Of a DNA stretch of 64,000 nucleotides, positions 17,408-25,145 are shown piece after piece (position 1 is the stretch's first letter; each line of letters begins with the position of its first letter). The translations under genes were made by a program, and so were the position numbers. The notes under the pieces were generated by a model. It saw nothing but the letters and a program-made list of their open reading frames with translations. It had not been told where the DNA came from and searched no databases. Source of the DNA: Amycolatopsis orientalis DSM 43388 (GTDB lineage: Bacteria; Actinomycetota; Actinomycetes; Mycobacteriales; Pseudonocardiaceae); assembly GCF_000411975.1 (NCBI RefSeq), contig NZ_ASXG01000158.1, forward strand, positions 92,746-156,745. The letters run 5' to 3'.

Positions 17408-18184
17408 GTGAGCCTCCGGTCCTTCATGTCCGACGTTGTCTACAGCATCTACAGCCGCCGGCTGATCCAGCAGGCGGCTGGCCGTCATCCGCGGCACATC
17501 GCGATCATGCTCGACGGCAATCGCCGCTGGGCTCGCGAAGCCGGGTTCACCGACGTGGCCGACGGGCACCGCGCCGGGGCCAAGAAGATCGCCGACTTCC
17601 TCAGCTGGTGCCAGGAAGCCGAGGTCGAGGTCGTGACGATGTGGCTGCTCTCCACCGACAACCTCAACCGCGATCCGGACGAGCTCACGCCGCTGCTGAA
17701 AATCATCACCGACGTCACCGACGAACTCGCCGGGGCCGAGGCGCCGTGGCGGCTGCGCATCGTCGGCGCGCTCGACCTGCTGCCGCTCGAGGTGGCGCAG
17801 AAGCTCACCGCCGCCGCGGCGCGCACCGAGAACCACTCGGGCATGGAAGTGAACATCGCGGTCGGCTACGGGGGACGGCAGGAGATCGCCGACGCCGTGC
17901 GCAAACTGCTCCTGCAGCACGCCGACGAGGGCACGTCGATTCGCGAACTCGCGAAAATCCTCGATGTCGACCACATCTCGGAACATCTGTACACGTCCGG
18001 TCAACCGGATCCGGATCTGATTATCCGAACGTCCGGTGAACAGCGGCTTTCCGGATTTCTGCTCTGGCAGTCCGCGCATTCGGAATTCTGGTTCACCGAG
18101 GCTTACTGGCCGGCATTCCGGCGCGTCGACTTTCTCCGCGCGCTGCGCGACTACGCGTGGCGGCACCGCCGGTTCGGGGCCTGA
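17408..18184 (+). CDS. Short-chain Z-isoprenyl diphosphate synthase (UppS family)
   Basis: A 258-residue cis-prenyltransferase. IAIMLDGNRRWAR (~residues 31-43) carries the catalytic Asp and the diphosphate-binding Arg residues. NIAVGYGGRQEI, IRTSGEQRLSGFLLWQ and SEFWFTEAYWPAF are the other family blocks. Position and sequence agree with Rv1086, which makes Z,E-farnesyl diphosphate, the primer for decaprenyl phosphate. The product length here is inferred, not shown. The GTG at 17408 starts MSLRSFMSD; no strong ribosome site is seen. Confidence 0.9.
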   Translation: MSLRSFMSDVVYSIYSRRLIQQAAGRHPRHIAIMLDGNRRWAREAGFTDVADGHRAGAKKIADFLSWCQEAEVEVVTMWLLSTDNLNRDPDELTPLLKIITDVTDELAGAEAPWRLRIVGALDLLPLEVAQKLTAAAARTENHSGMEVNIAVGYGGRQEIADAVRKLLLQHADEGTSIRELAKILDVDHISEHLYTSGQPDPDLIIRTSGEQRLSGFLLWQSAHSEFWFTEAYWPAFRRVDFLRALRDYAWRHRRFGA

Positions 18185-18193
18185 CGCGGCGAA

Positions 18194-18224
18194 CCGGCCC
18201 GGCGGACCCACCCAGCCGGGCCGG
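18194..18224 (+). terminator. Hairpin just after the isoprenyl transferase
   Basis: A perfect 10-base stem (18194-18203 with 18215-18224), starting 10 bases after the stop. Confidence 0.5.
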
Positions 18225-18230
18225 AGACGC

Positions 18231-18267
18231 CGCGAAGGCCCCGGAGCCGGGCTCCGGGGCCTTCGCG
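18231..18267. terminator. Bidirectional terminator (16-base perfect stem)
   Basis: Arms 18231-18246 and 18252-18267 with a 5-base loop, placed between the convergent isoprenyl transferase and the small secreted protein. Confidence 0.75.
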
Positions 18268-18276
18268 CAAGACGGC

Positions 18277-18534
18277 TCAGCCGTGGTGGTGCTCCATCGA
18301 GTGGGCCACCAGCGCCGGGGTCAGCGCGATGCCGGTGTAAGCGCCGGCGACCAGCGAAGCGGCACCGTAGCCCAGCGCGCCGCCGCCCTCGATGAAGGTG
18401 GCGTAGGCGTCGCCGAACGTCGGGTCCGGAGCGCCCTGCGTCGCGGCCGGGGAGGCGAACGCCGTCCCGCCGATCATCATCAGGCCCGCGGCCGCACCGG
18501 CGACAATTCCAGCCTTCTTCAGCACTTCGCACAC
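18277..18534 (-). CDS. Small secreted protein of unknown function
   Basis: An 85-residue protein. A Sec signal peptide is clear: MCEVLKKAG, hydrophobic VAGAAAGLMMIGG, then TAFASPA, cleaved after the second Ala. The mature ~58 residues are Gly/Ala-rich and hydrophobic, with GGGALGYGAASLVAGAYTG, and end in a His cluster (HSMEHHHG). I do not recognise the family. It is shorter than chaplins and lacks their conserved segment. The terminal histidines could bind metal. It is followed by a strong terminator and preceded by a long non-coding stretch. Confidence 0.7.
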   Translation of the reverse strand: MCEVLKKAGIVAGAAAGLMMIGGTAFASPAATQGAPDPTFGDAYATFIEGGGALGYGAASLVAGAYTGIALTPALVAHSMEHHHG

Positions 18535-19155
18535 TCCTAGGTAGAGATACTGGGATTCGGGGCACCGGAGTGTTCCGGTGGTGTGTCCCGCAGTAAGGAA
18601 ATTACCCCCGAATGGCCTCTAGCGAATGGTGCGTACGCCCATTGTGTGAGCGCCTGAAGGCCCAGTTCACTCGGTCCGGTTCAGTGTCCAGGATGCGAAA
18701 TGCATTCCGGTCTGCCCCGTGGTACAAGGCCCTTTACCTGGGAATTGCCTTCAATCGGTGACAAATTTTCCAAGATCATTCGTCCGCGTGACCCCTCGAT
18801 CGCCGGACCCAGTGACGCTGAGTGAGCACTGTGGACACTCTGTTGCGGGCGACCGACGGTGGGATGACGAATCGGCGAATCACCTGTGTGGCTGCCTGCA
18901 CGACCGGGCCGACGTAGGTACCTTCCGGAAGAGAGAGCTCGCGTTCCGTGCGGGTTCTCGCGGGAGGCCCTGGTCGTGGCGTTGATCGAGGGGGCGGCTC
19001 AGCCGCCCACGAGATGCACGAGGGGGCCGGCACCCGGCCCTCGTGGCCGTGCCGCCTGACGCAGCCAGCGTCAGGGAGTGCGGACCCAGCCAGGGAGGTG
19101 CCCGGCCCAGCGAGTGCGGGCGTGGGGTGCACACGCCCTCGAGGGAGATGCCGTC
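18535..19155. other. Long non-coding region: promoter area and structured phoH2 leader
   Basis: About 620 bases without a convincing gene. The left ~150 bases are relatively AT-rich and probably hold the promoter of the small secreted protein. On the plus strand, the last ~170 bases before phoH2 contain three stacked hairpins: 18992-19008 (7-base stem, TCA loop), 19017-19045 (12-base stem with a 2-base bulge) and 19056-19074 (7-base stem). They suggest a structured 5' leader. I could not match them to a known riboswitch. Confidence 0.5.
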
Positions 19156-20547
19156 GTGACTGCGCAGCGTTCACCCCGCAAGGCCTCAGACCGTTCTTCG
19201 ACCGGCGCCTCGGCGCCGGAGAAAGCCTCGATCTCGCCCGAATCCCCACGCATCACTTATGTGCTCGACACGTCGGTGCTGCTCTCCGACCCGTGGGCGG
19301 TGACCCGGTTCGCCGAACACGCGGTGGTGCTCCCGCTGGTCGTCATCAGCGAACTGGAGGCCAAACGCCACCACCCCGAACTGGGCTGGTTCGCCCGGGA
19401 ATCCCTCCGGCTGCTGGACGATCTCCGGCTCAAGCACGGCAGGCTCGACGCCCCGATCCCGATCGGCGAAGCGGGCGGCACCCTGCAGGTCGAGCTGAAC
19501 CACACCGATCCGTCCGTCCTCCCGGTGGGCTTCCGCACCGACTCGAACGACCACCGCATCCTCGCGTGCGCGCTCAACCTCGCGACGGAGCGGCCGGCGG
19601 TCACGCTGGTGACGAAGGACATCCCGCTGCGGGTCAAGGCGGGCGCGGTCGGGCTCACCGCGGACGAGTACCGGGCGCAGGAGGTCACGCCGTCGGGCTG
19701 GACGGGCATGGCCGACGTGGACGCGCCGCAGGAACTGATCGACGCGCTCTTCGCGGGCGGTTCGGCGGATCCGGCCGAGTTCGGTCTCGGCGAGGTGGGC
19801 GAACTGCCGTGCCACACCGGATTGCGGCTGCTCGCGGGCAGTTCCAGCGCGCTCGGCCGGGTCACGGCGGACAAACGGGTGCGGCTGGTGCGCGGCGACC
19901 GGGAGGCGTTCGGCCTGCACGGCCGCTCGGCTGAGCAGCGCGTGGCGCTCGACCTGCTGCTGGACTCCGACGTGGGCATCGTCTCGCTCGGCGGGCGCGC
20001 GGGCACCGGCAAGTCGGCGCTGGCGCTGTGCGCGGGCCTGGAAGCGGTGATGGAACGCCGGCAGCACCGCAAGGTCGTGGTGTTCCGCCCGGTCTACGCG
20101 GTCGGCGGCCAAGACCTCGGCTATCTGCCCGGGTCCGAGAGCGAGAAAATGCAGCCCTGGGCGCAGGCGGTGTTCGACACGCTCGGCGCGCTGGTCAGCC
20201 AGGACGTGCTGGACGAGGTGTTCGACCGCGGCATGCTCGAAGTGCTGCCGCTGACGCACATCCGGGGCCGCTCGCTGCACGACACGTTCGTGATCGTCGA
20301 CGAGGCGCAGTCCCTGGAGCGCAACGTCCTGCTGACCGTGCTTTCCCGGCTCGGCTCGGCGTCGCGGGTGGTGCTCACGCACGACGTGGCCCAGCGGGAC
20401 AACCTCCGCGTCGGGCGGCACGACGGCGTCTCGGCGGTGATCGAGAAGCTGAAGGGGCACCCGCTGTTCGCGCACGTGACCCTGACCCGCTCGGAGCGCT
20501 CGCCGATCGCGGCGCTGGTGACCGAGATGCTGGAGGACCACGGCTGA
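19156..20547 (+). CDS. phoH2: PhoH2: PIN-domain ribonuclease fused to PhoH ATPase
   Basis: A 463-residue protein. Residues ~36-165 are a PIN nuclease (TYVLDTSVLLSDPWA, VISELEAKRHH, FRTDSNDHRILACAL and the TLVTKDIPLR strand give the acidic metal-binding set). Residues ~230-463 are a PhoH NTPase with Walker A GRAGTGKSALAL (~280), the VYAVGGQDLGYLPG block, Walker B TFVIVDEAQSL (~378) and the LTHDVAQRDNL sensor. Mycobacterial PhoH2 is described as an ATP-dependent RNA-unwinding and cleaving enzyme. The GTG at 19156 follows GAGGGAG by 8 bases. It is the Rv1095 homologue; I saw no separate PhoAT-like antitoxin frame upstream. Confidence 0.93.
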   Translation: MTAQRSPRKASDRSSTGASAPEKASISPESPRITYVLDTSVLLSDPWAVTRFAEHAVVLPLVVISELEAKRHHPELGWFARESLRLLDDLRLKHGRLDAPIPIGEAGGTLQVELNHTDPSVLPVGFRTDSNDHRILACALNLATERPAVTLVTKDIPLRVKAGAVGLTADEYRAQEVTPSGWTGMADVDAPQELIDALFAGGSADPAEFGLGEVGELPCHTGLRLLAGSSSALGRVTADKRVRLVRGDREAFGLHGRSAEQRVALDLLLDSDVGIVSLGGRAGTGKSALALCAGLEAVMERRQHRKVVVFRPVYAVGGQDLGYLPGSESEKMQPWAQAVFDTLGALVSQDVLDEVFDRGMLEVLPLTHIRGRSLHDTFVIVDEAQSLERNVLLTVLSRLGSASRVVLTHDVAQRDNLRVGRHDGVSAVIEKLKGHPLFAHVTLTRSERSPIAALVTEMLEDHG

Positions 20548-20556
20548 CCTGGTCGG

Positions 20557-20591
20557 GAGTGGCGGCGCTCGTAAGCACGGCGCCGCCACTC
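20557..20591. terminator. Bidirectional terminator between phoH2 and guaB1
   Basis: A perfect 12-base stem (20557-20568 with 20580-20591) and an 11-base loop, between two convergent stops. Confidence 0.75.
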
Positions 20592-20599
20592 ACGAGGTC

Positions 20600-22039
20600 T
20601 CACCAGCCAGAAGGAAGCGGACGTCCCTCAGCGAAGCCCGCCGCGGACTGCACGCCCAGCACCGCGCGCTCGTGGAACTCTTCGAGCGTTCGCGCGCCCG
20701 CATACGTGCAGGACGAGCGGACGCCCGAGCAGATCGAGTCGATCAGGTCCTCGACGCCCGGCCGGGCCGGGTCCAGCGCCATCCGCGACGTCGAGATGCC
20801 CTCCTCGAACAGCGCCTTGCGCGCGCGGTCGAAGACATTGTCCGTGCGCGTGCGGGCGCCGACGGCGCGCTTCGACGCCATCCCGAACGACTCCTTGTAC
20901 GGCCGGCCCTGCTCGTCGTAGCGCAGGTCGCCGGGCGATTCGTGGGTGCCGGCGAACCACGAGCCGACCATCGCCGCAGACGCGCCCGCGGCCAGCGCCA
21001 GCGCGACGTCGCGCGGGTGCCGGACGCCGCCGTCCGCCCACACGTGTTTGCCCAGTTCACGGGCCGCGGCGGCGCATTCCGCGACCGCGGAGAACTGCGG
21101 GCGGCCGACGCCGGTCATCATCCGCGTGGTGCACATCGCGCCGGGCCCGACGCCGACCTTGACGACGTCCGCGCCCGCGTGGATGAGGTCGCGCGTGCCT
21201 TCGGCGGTCACGACGTTGCCCGCCACGACCGGCACCTTCGGCGACACCGAACGCACCGCCTTGAGCGCGGCGATCATCTTTTCCTGGTGCCCGTGCGCGG
21301 TGTCGACGACCAGCGTGTCGACGCCCGCGGCCAGCACGGCCTCGGCCTTCGCGGCGACATCGCCGTTCACGCCGATCGCGGCGGCGACGCGCAGCTTGCC
21401 CTCAGCGTCGGCGGCCGGGGTGTAGATCTCCGAGCGCAGCGCGCCCACCGCGGTCAGGACACCGGCGAGGCGACCGTCGGCATCGAGGCCGAGGGCGAGC
21501 CGTCCGCCGTGGCTGTGCAGGAGTTCGAAAACCTCGCGCGGCGGCGTGTCCAGCGGCACGGCGACAACGGCGGGTTCGGCGACGTCGGCCAGTCGCGCGA
21601 ACCGGTCGACGCCCGCGCAGGCGGCCTCGTCCACGACACCGACCGGCTTGCCGTCACCGTCGACGATGACGACCGCGCCGTGTGCTCGTTTGTGCACGAG
21701 GTTGAGGGCGTCGGCCACCGCGTCGCCGCCGGTGAGGACCAGCGGCGTGTCCCAGACGACGTGCCGGGACTTCACCCAGGAGACGATTTCGGCCACCGCG
21801 GCGGTGTCGACGTCCTGCGGAAGCACGACAAGCCCGCCGCGGCGAGCGACGGTCTCGGCCATCCGCCGCCCGGCGACGGCCGTCATGTTGGCCACCACCA
21901 AGGGGATCGTCGCGCCAGTGCCGTCCACAGTGGACAAGTCGACGCCGAAGCGGGATTCCACGTCCGAACGGTTCGGCAGCAGGAACACGTCGTCGTATGT
22001 CAGGTCGTGAGCGGGCACGTGCCCATCCAGAAAGCGCAC
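20600..22039 (-). CDS. guaB1: GuaB1-type IMPDH/GMP reductase family protein with CBS domains
   Basis: A 479-residue TIM-barrel enzyme. The N-terminus (LTYDDVFLLPNRSDVESRFGVDLST) is typical of actinobacterial GuaB1, and CBS-type segments lie at about residues 95-210. The catalytic loop GPGAMCTTRMMTGVG holds the nucleophile Cys303. The barrel ends with DGGVRHPRDVALALAAGA and MVGSWFAGTHE. GuaB1 of mycobacteria has been reported to be a GMP reductase rather than an IMP dehydrogenase; the same role is likely but not proven here. The GTG at 22039 is the natural start. The gene faces phoH2, with a shared terminator. Confidence 0.88.
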   Translation of the reverse strand: MRFLDGHVPAHDLTYDDVFLLPNRSDVESRFGVDLSTVDGTGATIPLVVANMTAVAGRRMAETVARRGGLVVLPQDVDTAAVAEIVSWVKSRHVVWDTPLVLTGGDAVADALNLVHKRAHGAVVIVDGDGKPVGVVDEAACAGVDRFARLADVAEPAVVAVPLDTPPREVFELLHSHGGRLALGLDADGRLAGVLTAVGALRSEIYTPAADAEGKLRVAAAIGVNGDVAAKAEAVLAAGVDTLVVDTAHGHQEKMIAALKAVRSVSPKVPVVAGNVVTAEGTRDLIHAGADVVKVGVGPGAMCTTRMMTGVGRPQFSAVAECAAAARELGKHVWADGGVRHPRDVALALAAGASAAMVGSWFAGTHESPGDLRYDEQGRPYKESFGMASKRAVGARTRTDNVFDRARKALFEEGISTSRMALDPARPGVEDLIDSICSGVRSSCTYAGARTLEEFHERAVLGVQSAAGFAEGRPLPSGW

Positions 22040-22106
22040 GAGACACCAGGCTACGTGGCTTGCGCGCGAGACGCTAACCCGGCGTGGCGCGTGGAACAAT
22101 GGCCAG

Positions 22107-22571
22107 GTGGACAGCCGTGATCGCGACGAACAGGGGCGGGCCCGCAACGCCCGCCCGCGTGATGGTCTGGGCCGCCCGCTGCCCTATGGCGCAGACGGGG
22201 TGCCGCGCCAGCCCGAAGGCGTGCAGCGGACCCCGGCGGAGACGCTGGCGGAGGCGCAGGACCTGCTGGACGCCGGCCGTCCGTTCCACGCTCACGAGGT
22301 CTTCGAGGACGCGTGGAAGGCAACGGACGGACCGGAGCGCGAGCTGTGGCGTGGCCTGGCCCAGCTGGCGGTGGGGTTGACGCACGCGTTGCGCGGGAAC
22401 GGCACCGGGGCGGTTGCGCTGCTGGAACGGGGTGCGGAGAACATCGCGCCGTTCCGGGAGAAGCCGCACGGGGTGGACGTGGCCGGGTTGCAGCAGTGGG
22501 CGCAAGCGCTTGCGGCGGAGGCTCGGGAGCGGGCTCGGGTGGTCCCGGAGGTTCCTCGGCTGGCTCGGTAA
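22107..22571 (+). CDS. DUF309 family protein
   Basis: A 154-residue protein with an Arg/Asp-rich, probably disordered N-terminus of ~45 residues. It is followed by the DUF309 helical domain: LLDAGRPFHAHEVFEDAWK with the conserved HxxxE...W pattern, then LWRGLAQLAVGLTHALRGN. The family is widespread, with possible metal binding through the His/Glu pair, but its function is unknown. The GTG at 22107 overlaps nothing upstream; guaB1 is divergent, 67 bases away. Confidence 0.85.
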   Translation: MDSRDRDEQGRARNARPRDGLGRPLPYGADGVPRQPEGVQRTPAETLAEAQDLLDAGRPFHAHEVFEDAWKATDGPERELWRGLAQLAVGLTHALRGNGTGAVALLERGAENIAPFREKPHGVDVAGLQQWAQALAAEARERARVVPEVPRLAR

Positions 22572-22621
22572 TTTTCCCGATTCGCCGGTGGCGCCCGGCT
22601 GCGGTCACTACTGTGCTGAGC

Positions 22622-23587
22622 GTGACGGAGACCGACGAAGCGGTACCGCCAGAACCGACGATCACGGTCGCCTGGCTCGCCGGTGTGGTGCTGGCCGGCA
22701 TCGGCGCTGGGCTGGCTCTGGTCGCGCTCACCTTGCCGTGGATTGTCGCGGACGCCGGCCGGAACCTGCACAGCCGCGGGCTGGCGGTGAGCGAGATCGG
22801 CAGCCAAGGGCTGATGTTCGCGGTGCTGCTGGTCGTCATGGCGATCGTCGCGGCCGCTTCGCTTTCGGCGAGCCGGCGTCCGACACTGGCCGTCCGGTGG
22901 TTTTCGACGTTCGTGGGGCCCATGTTGCCGGTGCTGGCGATTCTGCTGGGTTCACTGCCCTCGAAGGCGGCGCTGACCGCCGCGTATGGCCCGACGTCGC
23001 TCACCCTCAGCGCTAAGCCCGCCCAAGGGCTGATCCTGTTCACCTTCGGCACGGCACTGCTCGGGTTCGGGCCGATGCTCGCCAGCTGGATGTCGGGTCC
23101 GGCGGTGACCATTCGTCGACCGAGTCCCCGGCCCGCCCGGCGACGCTCCGCCGCGCCGGTGCCGGTGGTGCTGGCTCTTGCCCTGGTGCCGGCGGTGCTG
23201 TCGTTTTCGCTGCCGTGGTTCACCACGGAAACCAACGGCGCTCCGCCGCCCGCGCTGGCGGCGAACTGGCTGCTCGTTTACCAGATCGCCCTGGCCTCGG
23301 TGCTGGTGCTGGCGGTTGGCGCGGCGTTGACCGCGGGCCGGGTTCGCTGGGGCTTCCGGACCGCGGCGCTGTATGTGTGCGCGGGTGTTTGGGGCGTGCT
23401 CGGCGGGTGCGTTTTGTTGTTCTGGGATCCGCTCGGACTCGCCGACCGGCTCGACGTCGAACTCGGCACGGTCCAGATCGGCGGCGGGTACCTGGCCGCC
23501 GTGATCGCGGTGCCGTTGCTGCTGCTCGCCCTGTGGGCGGCGCCCGCTCCGGAGGTTTCGCAACCAGCGCTGGAGGATGCCGCGTGA
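22622..23587 (+). CDS. Integral membrane protein, about eight spans, unknown function
   Basis: A 321-residue protein with about eight hydrophobic helices in two similar halves separated by a basic loop (RRPSPRPARRRSA). Each half opens with a helix ending in LPW (TLPWIVAD and SLPWFTTE), suggesting an internal duplication. No transporter signature is recognised. The GTG at 22622 gives a short acidic N-terminus; a GTG 9 bases upstream is equally possible. Its stop overlaps the next gene (GTGA), so the two form a unit. Confidence 0.75.
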   Translation: MTETDEAVPPEPTITVAWLAGVVLAGIGAGLALVALTLPWIVADAGRNLHSRGLAVSEIGSQGLMFAVLLVVMAIVAAASLSASRRPTLAVRWFSTFVGPMLPVLAILLGSLPSKAALTAAYGPTSLTLSAKPAQGLILFTFGTALLGFGPMLASWMSGPAVTIRRPSPRPARRRSAAPVPVVLALALVPAVLSFSLPWFTTETNGAPPPALAANWLLVYQIALASVLVLAVGAALTAGRVRWGFRTAALYVCAGVWGVLGGCVLLFWDPLGLADRLDVELGTVQIGGGYLAAVIAVPLLLLALWAAPAPEVSQPALEDAA

Positions 23588-24423
23588 ACCGACGGCCGAA
23601 GCGGGTCGCCGGGCGTCTCTCGGCCCCGGAGCCGGCGAAACGCGCGAGCCGGTTGCAGACGCTGCTCAAGGGACCTAAACGGATCGTCGCGGCAGTCGCC
23701 ACCCTGTTGCTCGCCGCGGTCGTTCCCTGGGCCGCGCCCTGGCTGGTCGACCGGGGCAAGGACGTCTTCGGCGGGGAGCCGGTCACCGCGTCCAGCCACG
23801 ACTTCCCGGATGTGGTCGCCGGGCGGTACTGGGCGACCGCCGCCACGATCACCGGGCAGCCCGAGTCGGTCGGGTTCGAGATATTCCAGCGCGAGGGCGC
23901 CCAGCTCGGCGTTTCCGGCCACGAGATCGCCTTGACCAGCAACCGGTCCGGCCGGATCGACCTCGTCCGCATCACCGCTGTGGTGGAGCAGCGGCTCGCT
24001 CCGCTGTCGGGGACCGCGTACGTCCAGGATCCGCAGGGCACCGCGGAAGAACCGATCATGGACTTCCACCTGGACTCCGGGGACGACGTGCCGGCGCTGG
24101 TGGCCGGACCCGACCCGGACCGAGCGAGCAGGCCCTACCTCGCGGACGGCAAGCTCCAATACCTGGAGAGCGGACAGACTCTCCACCTCATTCTCCGGGG
24201 CTCGACGCACCGGTGCTTTTGCACTTGGCGGGTGCGGATCGAGTACTCCTACCGCGGAGACCGGCGAACGCTCACCCTGCCGCCGCCCGGCTCGCCCGGC
24301 TTCAAGACCACCGCTTGGGGCTTCCACCGGGTCGAGTACAACCAGAACACCGCCGACGGCGGTGGCGCGAAGCGGTTCGACTGCACCTCGGAGCCGGCGA
24401 AGTGCCGCACGGCTCCGAGGTGA
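23584..24423 (+). CDS. Membrane-anchored extracytoplasmic protein of unknown function
   Basis: A 279-residue protein. A basic N-terminus (NRRPKRVAGR, RLQTLLKGPKR) leads to one membrane helix (~35-57) and then a ~220-residue external, beta-rich domain. That domain has a compact cysteine pair in HRCFCTWRV and another pair near the C-terminus (FDCTSEPAKCR). I do not recognise it. It starts inside the stop of the eight-span protein (GTGA overlap), so the two likely act together. The external domain may sense or bind a surface ligand, which is inference. Confidence 0.75.
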   Translation: MNRRPKRVAGRLSAPEPAKRASRLQTLLKGPKRIVAAVATLLLAAVVPWAAPWLVDRGKDVFGGEPVTASSHDFPDVVAGRYWATAATITGQPESVGFEIFQREGAQLGVSGHEIALTSNRSGRIDLVRITAVVEQRLAPLSGTAYVQDPQGTAEEPIMDFHLDSGDDVPALVAGPDPDRASRPYLADGKLQYLESGQTLHLILRGSTHRCFCTWRVRIEYSYRGDRRTLTLPPPGSPGFKTTAWGFHRVEYNQNTADGGGAKRFDCTSEPAKCRTAPR

Positions 24424-24427
24424 CCCG

Positions 24428-25051
24428 CTAGGCGTCCGGCCAGTCGGCCGACGCGGCTTTTTCCTTGCCGATCGTCGTCGCTTCGCCATGGCCGGTGCGG
24501 ACGATCGTCGCGTCGGGGAGGGGGAAGAGGCGGTCTCGGATGGATTTCACGATGGTCGGGTAGTCGGAGTACGAGCGGCCGGTCGCGCCGGGCCCGCCGT
24601 GGAACAGGGTGTCTCCGGTGAACAGGACTGCCAGGTCGGGGCTGTGCAGGCAGATCGCGCCGGGGGCGTGGCCGGGCGTGTGCAGCACGGTGAGGTCGGT
24701 GCCGGCGACGGTGATGACCTGTCCGTCGGCCAGGTCGCCGTCGGGCGCGCGGTCCGGGTGGGTCAGGTCCCAGACGACCCGGTCGGCCGGGTGCAGCAGG
24801 ATCGGCGCGCCGGTGCGGTCGGCCAGCGCGGGGGCGGCGTTGACGTGGTCGTTGTGCGCGTGGGTGCAGACGATCGCGCGGACCGTGCGGTCTCCGACCA
24901 CGTCGGCGATCGCGTCCGCGTCGTGCGCGGCGTCGATCACGATCACCTCGGAGCCGTCGCCGACTATCCAGACGTTGTTGTCCACGTCCCAGCTGCCGCC
25001 GTCGAGCTCGAACACGCCCGACGTGACCAGGTTCTGCACTATGGCCGTCAT
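24428..25051 (-). CDS. Metallo-beta-lactamase-fold hydrolase (glyoxalase II-like)
   Basis: A 207-residue protein with the complete binuclear motif THAHNDHVN (HxHxDH), HTPGHAPGAI (third His), FTGDTLF (bridging Asp) and a C-terminal GHGEAT (last His). This is the compact glyoxalase II/persulfide-dioxygenase-like layout. In actinomycetes such proteins often accompany mycothiol-dependent dehydrogenases (mscR), but no such gene is adjacent here, so the thiol-ester substrate is only a guess. The gene is convergent with the membrane-anchored protein (4-base gap) and divergent to the Old Yellow Enzyme. Confidence 0.88.
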   Translation of the reverse strand: MTAIVQNLVTSGVFELDGGSWDVDNNVWIVGDGSEVIVIDAAHDADAIADVVGDRTVRAIVCTHAHNDHVNAAPALADRTGAPILLHPADRVVWDLTHPDRAPDGDLADGQVITVAGTDLTVLHTPGHAPGAICLHSPDLAVLFTGDTLFHGGPGATGRSYSDYPTIVKSIRDRLFPLPDATIVRTGHGEATTIGKEKAASADWPDA

Positions 25052-25092
25052 GCCGCAGACCCTAGTGGCCCGCGAGGCATACCGCCGGTACT

Positions 25093-25121
25093 TACTTTCG
25101 AGTATTCTTACTCGCGGTAAG
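25093..25121 (+). promoter_or_regulatory. Overlapping palindromes, TetR-type operator candidate
   Basis: An AT-rich patch between the divergent MBL hydrolase and flavin oxidoreductase genes. It holds TACT-TTCG-AGTA (25093-25104) and CTTAC-TCGCG-GTAAG (25107-25121). The second resembles TTACNCGNGGTAA-type TetR-family sites. No tetR gene is next to it, so the regulator must be encoded elsewhere. Confidence 0.5.
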
Positions 25122-25145
25122 TTAGCCGCGACGACGGGACCGCTC

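Noticed and set aside
18790..18960. c-di-AMP (ydaO) riboswitch upstream of phoH2
   Set aside because: The invariant ydaO segments were not found. Only unassigned hairpins nearer the gene are supported.
18719..18985. 88-codon plus frame before phoH2, considered as a PhoAT-like antitoxin
   Set aside because: No ribosome site, no coding bias and no similarity that I recognise. It does not overlap phoH2 as PhoAT is described to do.
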